A stretch of DNA of 24,953 bases from a virus: the IMG/VR virus record IMGVR_UViG_3300030102_002807, positions 1 to 24,953 of that record. One strand, 5' to 3'. Made by a program: the position numbers and the translations under genes. Position 1 is the stretch's first letter. Every line of letters starts with the position of its first letter. The notes beneath the pieces were generated by a model that worked only from the letters and a program-made list of their open reading frames with translations, ran no database searches and had not been told where the DNA came from. Below, in pieces: positions 15,099-21,614 of the stretch.

Positions 15099-17219
15099 TC
15101 ATTCCTCAAAGAAGTTAGGATCTACAGCAACAAACCTTTTGGTTGGTCTGCCCTTACCCCCAACTTTAATTTCTATCTCCTGGATTTCTCCAGCATTCTT
15201 TAACCGTTCTATTATTTCTTTTACTTCATAAGACTTCATACTTCTAAATAGTTCATGCCTATCTACCTCCCTTTTAGATATGCCTTCACCATTCCTAGAT
15301 CTAATGTATGACAATACTTGTTTGATTTTAGACTCTGTAGCAGAACTAGCTACCTTATCCCTACAAGCTTCAATAAACATAAGATCGTAGTATCTAATGT
15401 AATCTATAGCCCATTTGGTTATATCTGCCGTTATTTTCTTTGCATCTGCATTAGAAGCTAACGTACAAAGCAAAGATAACCTCATAGCCTTTTCTTTAGA
15501 TCTACTGAGTAATGGTTCTAAGTTATCTTTCTCTAGTATGTCTTGTCGTTTAATTATTTCCCTTGCAAAGTCTTGTAATAACTCTTCTGACTGTTTATCA
15601 AACTCTAATACGGTTTGTGCTATATCAAGCTCTGCGTTATCTCTAGATGCATCTGATAATGTACCTTTCAATCTACGCACATAATTAACCCAGTTAACCA
15701 CGTTTGTTGGTGGCTCTGTATATTTCTTTAGATCTCCAACACGTCTTGGTTCGTTAGATTCAACTACCACAAAACGGTTAAGGAAACCGTCTGCTATCCT
15801 TCCGCTATTTAAAGCTCCATAGAAGTTCTTAGGTACCGATAATCCAACTAATGTAATAGCTGGCTTATATGTCACCCTATTCATCATTTTCTCTTTATAT
15901 TCTTCCTGTACGGCCATCAAAGAGTAATTATCTGGTCGTAGAGTCCCATGACACCTTCCCCAAGCCTCCATAAGCGTCTGTATGCCATCTTCTTTGTTAG
16001 TGTTACCCGCATTACTGATTGCCTCTAAACGTTTCCCAAACTCGTCCATAATCGTTATTTGGGTAGGTCTGATCTTTAAAACAGAATGTACGGCTCCGCT
16101 AGATGTATATCCATCACCTACAACAAGCTTTTCTTGGTCTGAGGCGTTCAACACAGACTCTATAAATGTCTTAATGTTTTCCTTACCTTGTCCTGACTTT
16201 GCAACACCCATAAAGTACATACTTGAAAAGTTATTCATGTTGGTCCGATATAAACGCCCACAGGTAACACTAGCTAATGCCAAGGCACCAACTAAAGATA
16301 GTTCTGGTTGTGGCACTTGAGCTATATCCTCACAAAACTCAAACATGTTCTTTAACAATCCAGGTGGTGAGAATAGATCTTCTGGTCTTTTTATATTCTC
16401 AGTTGATTGTGTAAACAAGGGAGCTATTTGATTCTTACGATCATGTGTTCTTTTGACGTTATCTACAACAGAATCTATTTCTTTCTGCGGTAAAGGTGGG
16501 TTGTTGTTCTTATTCCAGTTTTGTAAGAATACTCTTACAAACTCTAGGTTGACGTTCTTAGATATAAGGTATCCAGCAATCCTTGCGGCTCCATCGTTTC
16601 TAGATCCCTCTAATACTCCATCTAATGAGAATGGTGCCGTTTGTTTACTGCTTTCAATTTTAGGTACGCCTGTTATTTGTAAGTATTCTTTTTCGGTAAA
16701 GTCTGGTAGATCTGTATGGTCATAGATCTTCCAATCTGGAATCATGACAGGCTTATATACCTGACCATTAGCATGACGGTTGTATGGTGCAATAATAAGA
16801 CCTCCCACACCACGTATATCTATTAATCTTTCTATAGGAGTGTTGTTTGTTCGTCTTGTAGCAAACGTAGTGTAGTTTTCTGGGTTGTTGTAATAGTAAT
16901 GCATACCCTTGCCTGTAATGACCTTAAACGGGCAAGCTGGTAGGTTCTTTTCTACCCAATCCATAGCTTCAGGTGAATCTGCATCTACAACAACAAACTT
17001 GCCGCAGACTAATGCTACTACTAGATTATCTCTATCCTTGAACCAAGACTCTACAAGTTCCCTTTCAGGTCTTGTCTCCTTGTATTGTTCCCAGCCTTTT
17101 AAAAATGGTGGTGGTTTTTTATTTGATCTTTGTAACGGTACTACATTATATCCATCATCATAATAAGCCAGAGCAATATCCAAGGACGAGTCATCCTCGG
17201 TAATATTGAGCTGGAACAT
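15099..17219 (-). CDS. PrimPol-helicase-type replication protein (Prim-Pol, PriCT, DUF3987-like)
   Basis: 706 residues with three parts. Residues about 12-185 are a bifunctional primase-polymerase domain: D79-A-D81 (metal ligands), H107 in GKGMHYYY, and D134 in IDIRGVGG. Residues about 195-270 look like a PriCT domain (SRNDGAARIAGYLI, then LPQKEIDSVV). Residues about 285-560 are a DUF3987-like ATPase: a Walker A-like GVAKSGQGKEN at about 337-347, where Glu replaces the usual Ser/Thr, and Walker B ITIMDEFG at about 387-394. The C-terminal 80 residues look like a winged helix (SKREVDRHELF). It should prime and unwind DNA, and may polymerise it as well. It starts one base after the regulator stop, with AGGA upstream. 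The replacement in Walker A seems natural for this family but is worth checking. Confidence 0.85.
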   Translation of the reverse strand: MFQLNITEDDSSLDIALAYYDDGYNVVPLQRSNKKPPPFLKGWEQYKETRPERELVESWFKDRDNLVVALVCGKFVVVDADSPEAMDWVEKNLPACPFKVITGKGMHYYYNNPENYTTFATRRTNNTPIERLIDIRGVGGLIIAPYNRHANGQVYKPVMIPDWKIYDHTDLPDFTEKEYLQITGVPKIESSKQTAPFSLDGVLEGSRNDGAARIAGYLISKNVNLEFVRVFLQNWNKNNNPPLPQKEIDSVVDNVKRTHDRKNQIAPLFTQSTENIKRPEDLFSPPGLLKNMFEFCEDIAQVPQPELSLVGALALASVTCGRLYRTNMNNFSSMYFMGVAKSGQGKENIKTFIESVLNASDQEKLVVGDGYTSSGAVHSVLKIRPTQITIMDEFGKRLEAISNAGNTNKEDGIQTLMEAWGRCHGTLRPDNYSLMAVQEEYKEKMMNRVTYKPAITLVGLSVPKNFYGALNSGRIADGFLNRFVVVESNEPRRVGDLKKYTEPPTNVVNWVNYVRRLKGTLSDASRDNAELDIAQTVLEFDKQSEELLQDFAREIIKRQDILEKDNLEPLLSRSKEKAMRLSLLCTLASNADAKKITADITKWAIDYIRYYDLMFIEACRDKVASSATESKIKQVLSYIRSRNGEGISKREVDRHELFRSMKSYEVKEIIERLKNAGEIQEIEIKVGGKGRPTKRFVAVDPNFFEE

Positions 17220-17220
17220 T

Positions 17221-17559
17221 TTATTCCTGCTCTAAAATATCTGATATTGAACCGTAAATAGATTCAAAATCTAATCTTCCCTCAGTAGCCTTGATGATTT
17301 GTTTGGCTTGTGCAATAGATGGTTGCCTATATCCATATCTCCAAGATTTACAGGTAGCCTCAGAGCAATTGAAATCTTCTGCGGCTTTCTTATAACCAAG
17401 AAATTTTATATAAACAGGTAACGTGTAATGATCTATTTTTCTTTCTTTGTGATTAGGTTGTATGCCCATCGTGTCTAACTCCTTCAATTTATTTATTGCT
17501 ATAGTTTTGGTCCTGAAATAGTAATTTGCAAGCCAAGTTGTGTCGATTTGTTTTTTCAT
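17221..17559 (-). CDS. Cro/YdaS-like DNA-binding regulator
   Basis: 112 residues from ATG 17559, which has AGGAG six bases upstream; the ATG at 17565 touches the AGGAG and is less likely. The C-terminal half has a helix-turn-helix pattern (AAEDFNCSEATCKSWRYGYR, then QPSIAQAKQIIKATEGRLDF), with the turn around C-S-E-A-T and the ending G-R-L-D-F-E-S-I-Y-G seen in Cro/YdaS-like repressors. The N-terminal 50 residues are not recognised. It is the first gene of the - strand replication operon and borders a divergent promoter region containing a palindrome (17576-17590), so it probably represses its own promoter and the opposing one. Binding sites are inferred from sequence only. Confidence 0.7.
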   Translation of the reverse strand: MKKQIDTTWLANYYFRTKTIAINKLKELDTMGIQPNHKERKIDHYTLPVYIKFLGYKKAAEDFNCSEATCKSWRYGYRQPSIAQAKQIIKATEGRLDFESIYGSISDILEQE

Positions 17560-17575
17560 ATACATCTCCTAAATA

Positions 17576-17590
17576 ATATGATTTACATAT
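17576..17590. promoter_or_regulatory. Palindromic operator candidate
   Basis: ATATG-ATTTA-CATAT is a perfect five-base inverted repeat with a five-base centre. Read on the - strand (ATATGTAAATCATAT) it matches ATATGTAAATTGTAT at 20857-20871 on the + strand at 13 of 15 bases, so the same protein may bind both divergent promoter regions. It covers the expected start point of the - strand promoter. A second inverted repeat, TACA-TAT-TGTA at 17584-17594, overlaps it. Confidence 0.45.
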
Positions 17591-17617
17591 TGTAGTTTCT
17601 CAGGTTATAATTTACAA
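17589..17617 (-). promoter_or_regulatory. Promoter of the regulator-primase-nuclease operon
   Basis: On the - strand, TTGTAA (17617-17612) and TACAAT (17594-17589) are separated by 17 bases, a good sigma70-like match. The -35 box shares bases with the -35 box of the opposing promoter, so the two probably compete. Transcription would begin inside the palindrome 17576-17590. Confidence 0.5.
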
Positions 17618-17638
17618 GTTCATTTTTACACATATATA
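17611..17638 (+). promoter_or_regulatory. Promoter of the Sak4-like ATPase operon
   Basis: TTTACA (17611-17616) and TATATA (17633-17638) are spaced by 16 bases. AAGGAGGG at 17638-17645, six bases before ATG 17652, is one of the strongest ribosome binding sites in the window, and the mRNA leader would be very short. The -35 box overlaps that of the divergent promoter. Confidence 0.45.
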
Positions 17639-17651
17639 AGGAGGGTAGATT

Positions 17652-18368
17652 ATGAGCTTAAAAGATAAGATAAAAACACCAGATAAAATGGTGGACCAAC
17701 AAGGGGCAAAGCTTCTTGTATATGGTCAAGCTGGAGCGGGTAAAACCTTTTCTACACAGACTATGCCAGGTAATGTTTTAGTCATTAGTGCGGAAGCTGG
17801 ATTACTATCTATTAAAGATGCTCCAAACGTATCTGCTATTGAAGTCAAAACTTATGATGATCTTAGAGAGGTGTATGCCGCTCTAGCATCTGGTGAGTTA
17901 GTCTACGATAGCGTATGTCTAGACTCAGTTTCAGAGATCTCAGAGATCTTATTGATACATGAGAAAAGCAGAAACAAAGATGGAAGAATGGCTTACCAGA
18001 ATGTAAGTGAAGCCGTTACAAGTCTTATGAGATCATTTAGGGACTTAAATACACACGTATTATTTCTTTGCAAGGAAGGTAAAGATAATAATGATGGTGT
18101 ATTTTTCTTTGGTCCTAAGATGGCAAGTAAACCTTTAGGGGATGCAATTACGTATTTCTTTGACGAGGTTTTGGCCCTACGCATTATTGACGGTCAAGAT
18201 GATGACGGTAATGCCGTAGCGGAAAGGTGGTTACAAACAAGGATAGGTCAAGGTTACACAGCGAAAGATCGTAGTGGTAAGCTTGAGGCCTTTGAGGAAC
18301 CCAATCTAACTGCCCTAATTGAGAAGTTAGGGTTTTCTATTAATATTGAAAATAAGGAGAGTGCGTAA
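17652..18368 (+). CDS. Sak4-like RecA-fold ATPase (AAA_24)
   Basis: 238 residues. Walker A is GQAGAGKT at 25-32, preceded by the strand AKLLVY; Walker B is the hydrophobic strand ending VCLDSVSEI near 90-98. The body (VLVISAEAG, THVLFLCKEG, then FFFGPKMASKPLGDAI) follows the phage AAA_24 pattern to which Sak4 single-strand annealing/recombinase ATPases belong. Sak4 proteins are short RecA-like cores that promote strand annealing together with a phage SSB. The next gene, joined by TAATG, is a DUF669 protein thought to bind ssDNA, which supports the assignment. A strong ribosome binding site and a near promoter indicate high early expression. Confidence 0.8.
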   Translation: MSLKDKIKTPDKMVDQQGAKLLVYGQAGAGKTFSTQTMPGNVLVISAEAGLLSIKDAPNVSAIEVKTYDDLREVYAALASGELVYDSVCLDSVSEISEILLIHEKSRNKDGRMAYQNVSEAVTSLMRSFRDLNTHVLFLCKEGKDNNDGVFFFGPKMASKPLGDAITYFFDEVLALRIIDGQDDDGNAVAERWLQTRIGQGYTAKDRSGKLEAFEEPNLTALIEKLGFSINIENKESA

Positions 18369-18826
18369 TGTCAGACTTTAATGACGTTGATTTTTTCGAA
18401 AATGCGGAGCAAATGGAATCTCGAGGTCCAGATGTTGCTCCAACTGGCGAGTATGAGGCTAAGATAATTGCCGCTGAGAAGTATAAAGCGGATAGCGGTA
18501 ATTGGACTCAGAAAATAACCTTTCAGATTGATGGTGGTAAATATCGCGATCATAATGAATGGTATAACCTTTGGTCTGCTAATAAAGAATCCAAAAGAAT
18601 AGCGAGTGAGATATTTAGTCGTCTTGCTATTGTTGTTGGATTTAAGAAGCTACCAGATCTTGCAAAAGATTTTATCGGTAAGCAACTTAGACTTGGTATC
18701 AGACAGTATGAAGATACTTGGACAAACAAAGAAGGTGAACAAGTTACATCTAATAAGACTAAAATCATTAAGATGGAACCGTCAGAGATGGCACCAACAC
18801 CAGTAGGTGAAAAACCTCCCTTCTAA
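18368..18826 (+). CDS. DUF669 single-stranded DNA-binding-like protein
   Basis: 152 residues. The pattern fits DUF669: an acidic start (DFNDVDFF), PTGEYEAKIIAAE near 26-38, ITFQIDGGKYRDHNEWYNLW near 50-69, a helix with ASEIFSRLAIVVGF, then LRLGIRQYEDTWTNKEGEQV. The protein probably has an OB-like beta core and coats ssDNA. It ends in a Pro-rich KPPF tail; bacterial SSBs end in an acidic D-x-x-P-F tip, so the final Phe could have a similar partner-docking role, but the acidic residues are missing. It is coupled to the Sak4-like gene by a one-base TAATG overlap and followed after 11 bases by a strong terminator. Confidence 0.75.
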   Translation: MSDFNDVDFFENAEQMESRGPDVAPTGEYEAKIIAAEKYKADSGNWTQKITFQIDGGKYRDHNEWYNLWSANKESKRIASEIFSRLAIVVGFKKLPDLAKDFIGKQLRLGIRQYEDTWTNKEGEQVTSNKTKIIKMEPSEMAPTPVGEKPPF

Positions 18827-18837
18827 GTGTAGAAAAG

Positions 18838-18865
18838 AAAAAGGGGCTTTATGCCCCTTTTTTTT
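18838..18865. terminator. Strong bidirectional intrinsic terminator
   Basis: AAAAAGGGGC, loop TTTAT, GCCCCTTTTT form a perfect ten-base stem, followed by T to 18865. Because the 5' arm begins with A5, it also gives a T tract on the - strand. It ends the Sak4/DUF669 operon and the convergent small-gene operon. The - strand gene 18849-19043 has its stop codon in the loop, so its last codons form part of the hairpin. Confidence 0.9.
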
Positions 18866-19043
18866 GTTTTGATATTTCTTTTGACCATTTGGCTACCTTT
18901 ATAGCTTGCCCTAATTTTTCTGGATTGTTTTCTTTAACATTTTTCCAAAAACTAGGGTATTTCATAATCATTAAAGTGTATTCAGATAGCCTTTTGTCCA
19001 GCGCCTTAAACTTAGCTCGTTGAGCTTTTCTTTTAGCATCCAT
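18849..19043 (-). CDS. Small basic phage protein, unknown function
   Basis: 64 residues, rich in Lys and Arg. The N-terminus (MDAKRKAQRAKFKALDKRLS) is a highly charged helix; the rest contains YPSFWKNVKENNPEKLGQAI and ends KQKKGA. No family is recognised. It is the last gene of the - strand operon that starts at 20827, two bases after the DUF3310 stop, and its stop codon lies in the terminator loop. The basic character would fit binding to nucleic acid, but nothing shows this directly. Confidence 0.6.
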   Translation of the reverse strand: MDAKRKAQRAKFKALDKRLSEYTLMIMKYPSFWKNVKENNPEKLGQAIKVAKWSKEISKQKKGA

Positions 19044-19045
19044 AC

Positions 19046-19270
19046 TTACATATTCTTTAGATCATCAATAGCCCAGTTAAGATATACAACGGCCTTCTCA
19101 AGATCCTGGATGTTTTGTCCTTTGTGATCTTCCCTCCATATATATTTAACTGCGTTACCTTTACAGAAACCTTTGAATTCTTCTGCCGAAAGCATAGATC
19201 TCATAGCCTCTATATACTCTATCTCACCCCTAGTGTAATGAGGTGGTTGGTTTACTAAATCTTCACTCAT
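19046..19270 (-). CDS. DUF3310 family protein
   Basis: 74 residues from ATG 19270, which overlaps the upstream stop as ATGA and has GGAGG five bases before it; the open frame extends back to a TTG at 19282 that I do not favour. It shows the DUF3310 signature: VNQPPHYTRG at the start (N-x-P-x-H-Y), GNAVKYIWRE in the middle and DLEKAVVYLNWAI at the end. The family is widespread in phages beside nucleotide and DNA metabolism genes and is sometimes called nucleotide-kinase-like, but its reaction is not settled. The place between a nuclease operon and small early genes is usual for it. Confidence 0.85.
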   Translation of the reverse strand: MSEDLVNQPPHYTRGEIEYIEAMRSMLSAEEFKGFCKGNAVKYIWREDHKGQNIQDLEKAVVYLNWAIDDLKNM

Positions 19271-19488
19271 TTTGTCCTCCAAACTCTGAATTTATCATCT
19301 TCAACTTGTCTAATTTTAACTTTTAATCCAGCTGCATTAGCTAAGTTATACCAGTTATCAACACCATTACGTTGTCCTTTTTCTGTTGTAAATATAAATG
19401 AATCGCCTATGTCTAAACTTAAAAGAAATGCCGTTTTGCCCTTTACCCTTTTTCTAGGTATCGGTACATTTTTCTCTACTTTATACAT
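19267..19488 (-). CDS. Conserved small phage protein, unknown function
   Basis: 73 residues. The N-terminus NVPIPRKRVKGKTAFLLSLD, then IGDSFIF, and the C-terminal VKIRQVEDDKFRVWRTK follow a pattern common in small phage proteins of unknown function: a short V-P-I-P-R-K lead, G-D-S-F strand, a helix with A-N-A-A-G, and a final R-V-W-R strand. The fold may be a small alpha/beta domain. It overlaps the exonuclease stop by TAATG and the DUF3310 start by ATGA, so three genes are translated as a chain. Confidence 0.65.
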   Translation of the reverse strand: MYKVEKNVPIPRKRVKGKTAFLLSLDIGDSFIFTTEKGQRNGVDNWYNLANAAGLKVKIRQVEDDKFRVWRTK

Positions 19489-20366
19489 TACTCTTCCATC
19501 CAGCCCTTTAGATCTACGTTAACTATATTAGGTGAGTTGTATATGGTGGCTTCTTTACCGTTTAATACTGCGTTGTATTCTCCAAGCAAATGCTCCAGTT
19601 TTAACCAGCCAGATGTCATGTCTTCATGTTTCATCTTGAAGATCTTACTTGCAAACGGTTTCTTCTTTTCTTGTGCTACAAAGATAAAGTCAACCACGTT
19701 GAACCCAGCTTTCTCATATCCACGTTTATACCAAGCGGCTTGTAATTCGTATTGGTACTTCTTAATGGATGATGTAAAGCCCCTAACAGAACAATCGGTA
19801 GTAGTCTTATAATCAACCAAGATTATAGATTTAGGGTCGCTAGATATATCTAATGGGTATCTAAGCACATCAGATTTAACTTTCAGCAATAGATCCTTTT
19901 CCCACCAAAAGATCGCTCTTTCAAATGGAGAGTTAAATACTTCTGGGTATTCGCCTTGTACTGCTGACAAATGCTTGTGTCCTTCCGGTATCAAGGCTTC
20001 TCGCATACTGTATAAGGTTTCTTTGTCCTTAGATGAGATAACGGTTAGCCCTCTATCTTCATACTCCTTCTTTAGCTCTTTATTAGCGTTGGTGTATGGA
20101 GATCCACTTAGGCAGACTACATCATTAACAAAGGCCTCTTCTCCCTCAACAATCAAAGAATGTGCGGCGGTCCCAAACTTCATAGCTGGTGTCGTTTCGT
20201 TTTCTTCTTCAAATGCATGGAGTTGGCTTTGTCCAAACCTTCTTATGTTTGATGATGATATGCCTGGAGCTTCATGATAAAAGTTATGTTCCATATCTGG
20301 AAAGTAAACTGCGTCTCCCAAGATTACGTGTTCTTGGTTTTCTAATATTTCTGGTAGTTCGTTCAT
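19488..20366 (-). CDS. ExoVIII/RecE-like PD-(D/E)XK exonuclease (DUF3799-like)
   Basis: 292 residues. Motifs of the RecE/lambda-exonuclease type are visible in order: G65-T-A-A-H69 (first helix histidine), D166 in KVKSDVL, D185-Y-K187 in ILVDYKTTT (the D-E-x-K strand), and Q205/Q209 in YQYELQAAWY (the Q-x-x-x-Y-like helix). The enzyme should resect double-stranded ends 5' to 3', leaving 3' single strands for annealing. Its natural partners, a Sak4-like ATPase and a DUF669 protein, are encoded 1.1 kb away on the other strand. A good ribosome binding site (AAGGAG, five bases before the ATG) supports the start. The N-terminal 35 residues are variable in this family. Confidence 0.82.
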   Translation of the reverse strand: MNELPEILENQEHVILGDAVYFPDMEHNFYHEAPGISSSNIRRFGQSQLHAFEEENETTPAMKFGTAAHSLIVEGEEAFVNDVVCLSGSPYTNANKELKKEYEDRGLTVISSKDKETLYSMREALIPEGHKHLSAVQGEYPEVFNSPFERAIFWWEKDLLLKVKSDVLRYPLDISSDPKSIILVDYKTTTDCSVRGFTSSIKKYQYELQAAWYKRGYEKAGFNVVDFIFVAQEKKKPFASKIFKMKHEDMTSGWLKLEHLLGEYNAVLNGKEATIYNSPNIVNVDLKGWMEE

Positions 20367-20375
20367 AGTGTCTCC

Positions 20376-20639
20376 TTAATAAATACCTGTAATTTTTCTG
20401 ATTATTGACCAAGCCTCATCATTAGGCACTAAGAAAGATATATTTTCTTTCAAACCTTTGTTATGAATCCTGCGTCTTTGCGATACTGTCGCATCTCTAA
20501 GGTAATGTTTGTATTCTTGACCCCAAAAATAAGCAAGACCCATATAGTTGGGTGTGCCTATGTATTTACGGTCTAACTTATAAAGGCTTTGTGTAGCCTC
20601 ATCTGTAATTACTTCTAGATTAATCACATAGTTTGTCAT
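20376..20639 (-). CDS. Small phage protein, unknown function
   Basis: 87 residues, unrecognised. It has an alpha/beta look: a strand YVINLEVIT, a helix with EATQSLYKLDRKY, an aromatic stretch NYMGLAYFWGQEY, and basic residues SQRRRIHNKG near 53-62. The stop is nine bases before the exonuclease start. The start overlaps the upstream stop as ATGA (20636-20639). Aromatic and basic residues would fit a nucleic-acid or protein contact surface; nothing more can be said. Confidence 0.6.
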   Translation of the reverse strand: MTNYVINLEVITDEATQSLYKLDRKYIGTPNYMGLAYFWGQEYKHYLRDATVSQRRRIHNKGLKENISFLVPNDEAWSIIRKITGIY

Positions 20640-20827
20640 GATGCCTCCTCTAGTTTATTAAGTGCATCAGTAAGTTCTTTGACGCATTGGGTTAGTTCAG
20701 ATATGTTTGTCTGAAGGTGAAACAAAGTATAGTTTAATTTATCCTTTGTAAGCTCTCGTTCTACATGGTCATGTAGATTATTGGTGGATGTATCTATAAT
20801 AGCATCCAGATCTTTTCTTATATCCAT
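20636..20827 (-). CDS. Small helical protein, unknown function
   Basis: 63 residues, nearly all predicted helix with heptad-like spacing in the second half (LQTNISELTQCVKELTDALN), suggesting a short coiled coil or dimer. It is the first gene of the - strand operon containing the exonuclease; AGGAG lies a few bases before its ATG (CTCCT at 20834-20838 on the + strand). It is divergent from the gene starting at 20897, with only 69 bases between the two starts. Confidence 0.6.
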   Translation of the reverse strand: MDIRKDLDAIIDTSTNNLHDHVERELTKDKLNYTLFHLQTNISELTQCVKELTDALNKLEEAS

Positions 20828-20856
20828 AGTACTCTCCTAAAGTATTTACTGATAAT

Positions 20857-20871
20857 ATATGTAAATTGTAT
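20857..20871. promoter_or_regulatory. Second copy of the operator-like site
   Basis: ATATGTAAATTGTAT matches the reverse complement of the palindrome at 17576-17590 at 13 of 15 bases. It lies in the 69-base divergent region between 20827 and 20897 and overlaps any promoter that can be placed there (for example TTTACT 20845-20850 with TATTTT 20869-20874 on the + strand, 18 bases apart). A shared regulator is inferred. Confidence 0.35.
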
Positions 20872-20896
20872 TTTAGGATAAAAGGTTATAAAGGAA

Positions 20897-21061
20897 ATGA
20901 ATGACCGTTTAGACTATTGTATTGAGCATGAGTCTAATGCGGCAGATAATCATACTCCAATACAAGCTAGTAGTTACTCTGCGTTACTTCATGAGATGTA
21001 TGGCAAGACAAAGAAGATCTTGGATGAATATCAAGAGATTCGGGGCAAAACTAAGGTATAG
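20897..21061 (+). CDS. Small phage protein (54 residues), unknown function
   Basis: A 54-residue frame beginning MNDRLDYCIEHESNAADNHT and ending RGKTKV. It is acidic in the first half and probably helical in the second (SALLHEMYGKTKKILDEYQE). AAGGA ends only one base before the ATG, so initiation may depend on a second purine tract at 20882-20884. Seven bases separate it from the next gene, and codon use resembles the neighbours, so it is probably the first gene of a short + strand operon leading to terminase. No family is recognised. Confidence 0.55.
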   Translation: MNDRLDYCIEHESNAADNHTPIQASSYSALLHEMYGKTKKILDEYQEIRGKTKV

Positions 21062-21068
21062 TTGATAT

Positions 21069-21377
21069 ATGACATTAAAAGTAGTGCCTATTAAGGATAA
21101 GATGGCTCGTCCTACCCTCCAGGAGACGGTAGAACGGTTAAATAGTATGTTTAAAGGATATGAACAAAGAGGTGAAGATAAACTTACCGTAGTTCTATCA
21201 ACACTAAGCTATTGCATCTGGAATCTACAAAAGATTACAGAGGACGATCAAACTACACTTAGCCTGATAGATGAGATCCTTAATCAATACATGGAAGTAG
21301 ATAGGCACGAAAGCGTGTTTAATAACTACGTTTTGTTTGAGGCATTAACGCCAAAAACGGGCGAAGATGATGACTAA
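21069..21377 (+). CDS. Small acidic-tailed phage protein, unknown function
   Basis: 102 residues; ATG 21105 (MARPTL) is an alternative start. The frame reads as one or two helices: PTLQETVERLNSMFKGYEQR, then TVVLSTLSYCIWNLQKITED, and LSLIDEILNQYMEV, ending with the acidic GEDDD. It could be a small helical bundle. It follows the 54-residue gene by seven bases and overlaps the ATG of a possible 42-residue gene. Neighbourhood with the small terminase gene suggests a packaging or early control role, without direct evidence. Confidence 0.6.
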   Translation: MTLKVVPIKDKMARPTLQETVERLNSMFKGYEQRGEDKLTVVLSTLSYCIWNLQKITEDDQTTLSLIDEILNQYMEVDRHESVFNNYVLFEALTPKTGEDDD

Positions 21378-21498
21378 AGCATTATTGTCCTATTATTGTC
21401 ATAAATGTATGACGGTCAAAAAGCCTATAACTAGGCGTGTTTCGGGATTATTTTATTTTTTTCATTTTTGTCACAGGGAAATAGAGAAAACAGTATAA
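21370..21498 (+). CDS. Possible 42-residue zinc-binding-like protein
   Basis: A short frame overlapping the previous stop (ATGACTAA). It carries C10-H-K-C13 (SYYCHKC) and, further on, F-C-H, so Cys/His metal binding is possible, with a basic stretch KKPITRR between. The region also holds two copies of ATTATTGTC (21381-21389, 21392-21400), a perfect inverted repeat GTCATA-AATG-TATGAC (21398-21413), and a hairpin GCCTA-TAAC-TAGGC (21423-21436) followed by T-rich sequence. Those signs could instead mean that this is a noncoding regulatory stretch. Low confidence. Confidence 0.3.
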   Translation: MTKALLSYYCHKCMTVKKPITRRVSGLFYFFHFCHREIEKTV

Positions 21499-21514
21499 AA
21501 ATATAACAAATATC

Positions 21515-21544
21515 TTGACTGGATAATTCCAGGTAAGGTATCCT
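21515..21544 (+). promoter_or_regulatory. Promoter with overlapping palindrome upstream of terminase
   Basis: TTGACT (21515-21520) and TATCCT (21539-21544) are 18 bases apart. A palindrome CTGGA-TAAT-TCCAG (21519-21532) overlaps the -35 box and spacer, a typical operator position. About 70 bases of leader remain before ATG 21615, with a G-rich stretch at 21567-21576. Apart from these elements the gap 21499-21614 shows nothing. Confidence 0.4.
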
Positions 21545-21614
21545 CTCCATACACTTTAGGGTAATGTGGGGGTAGGTATATATAACTACTTTGTCTCTAA
21601 ACTGCTAAATACAT

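Noticed and set aside
15415-17163. + strand open frames opposite the PrimPol gene
   Set aside because: The - strand protein has clear domain motifs throughout; these frames show none and have poor starts.
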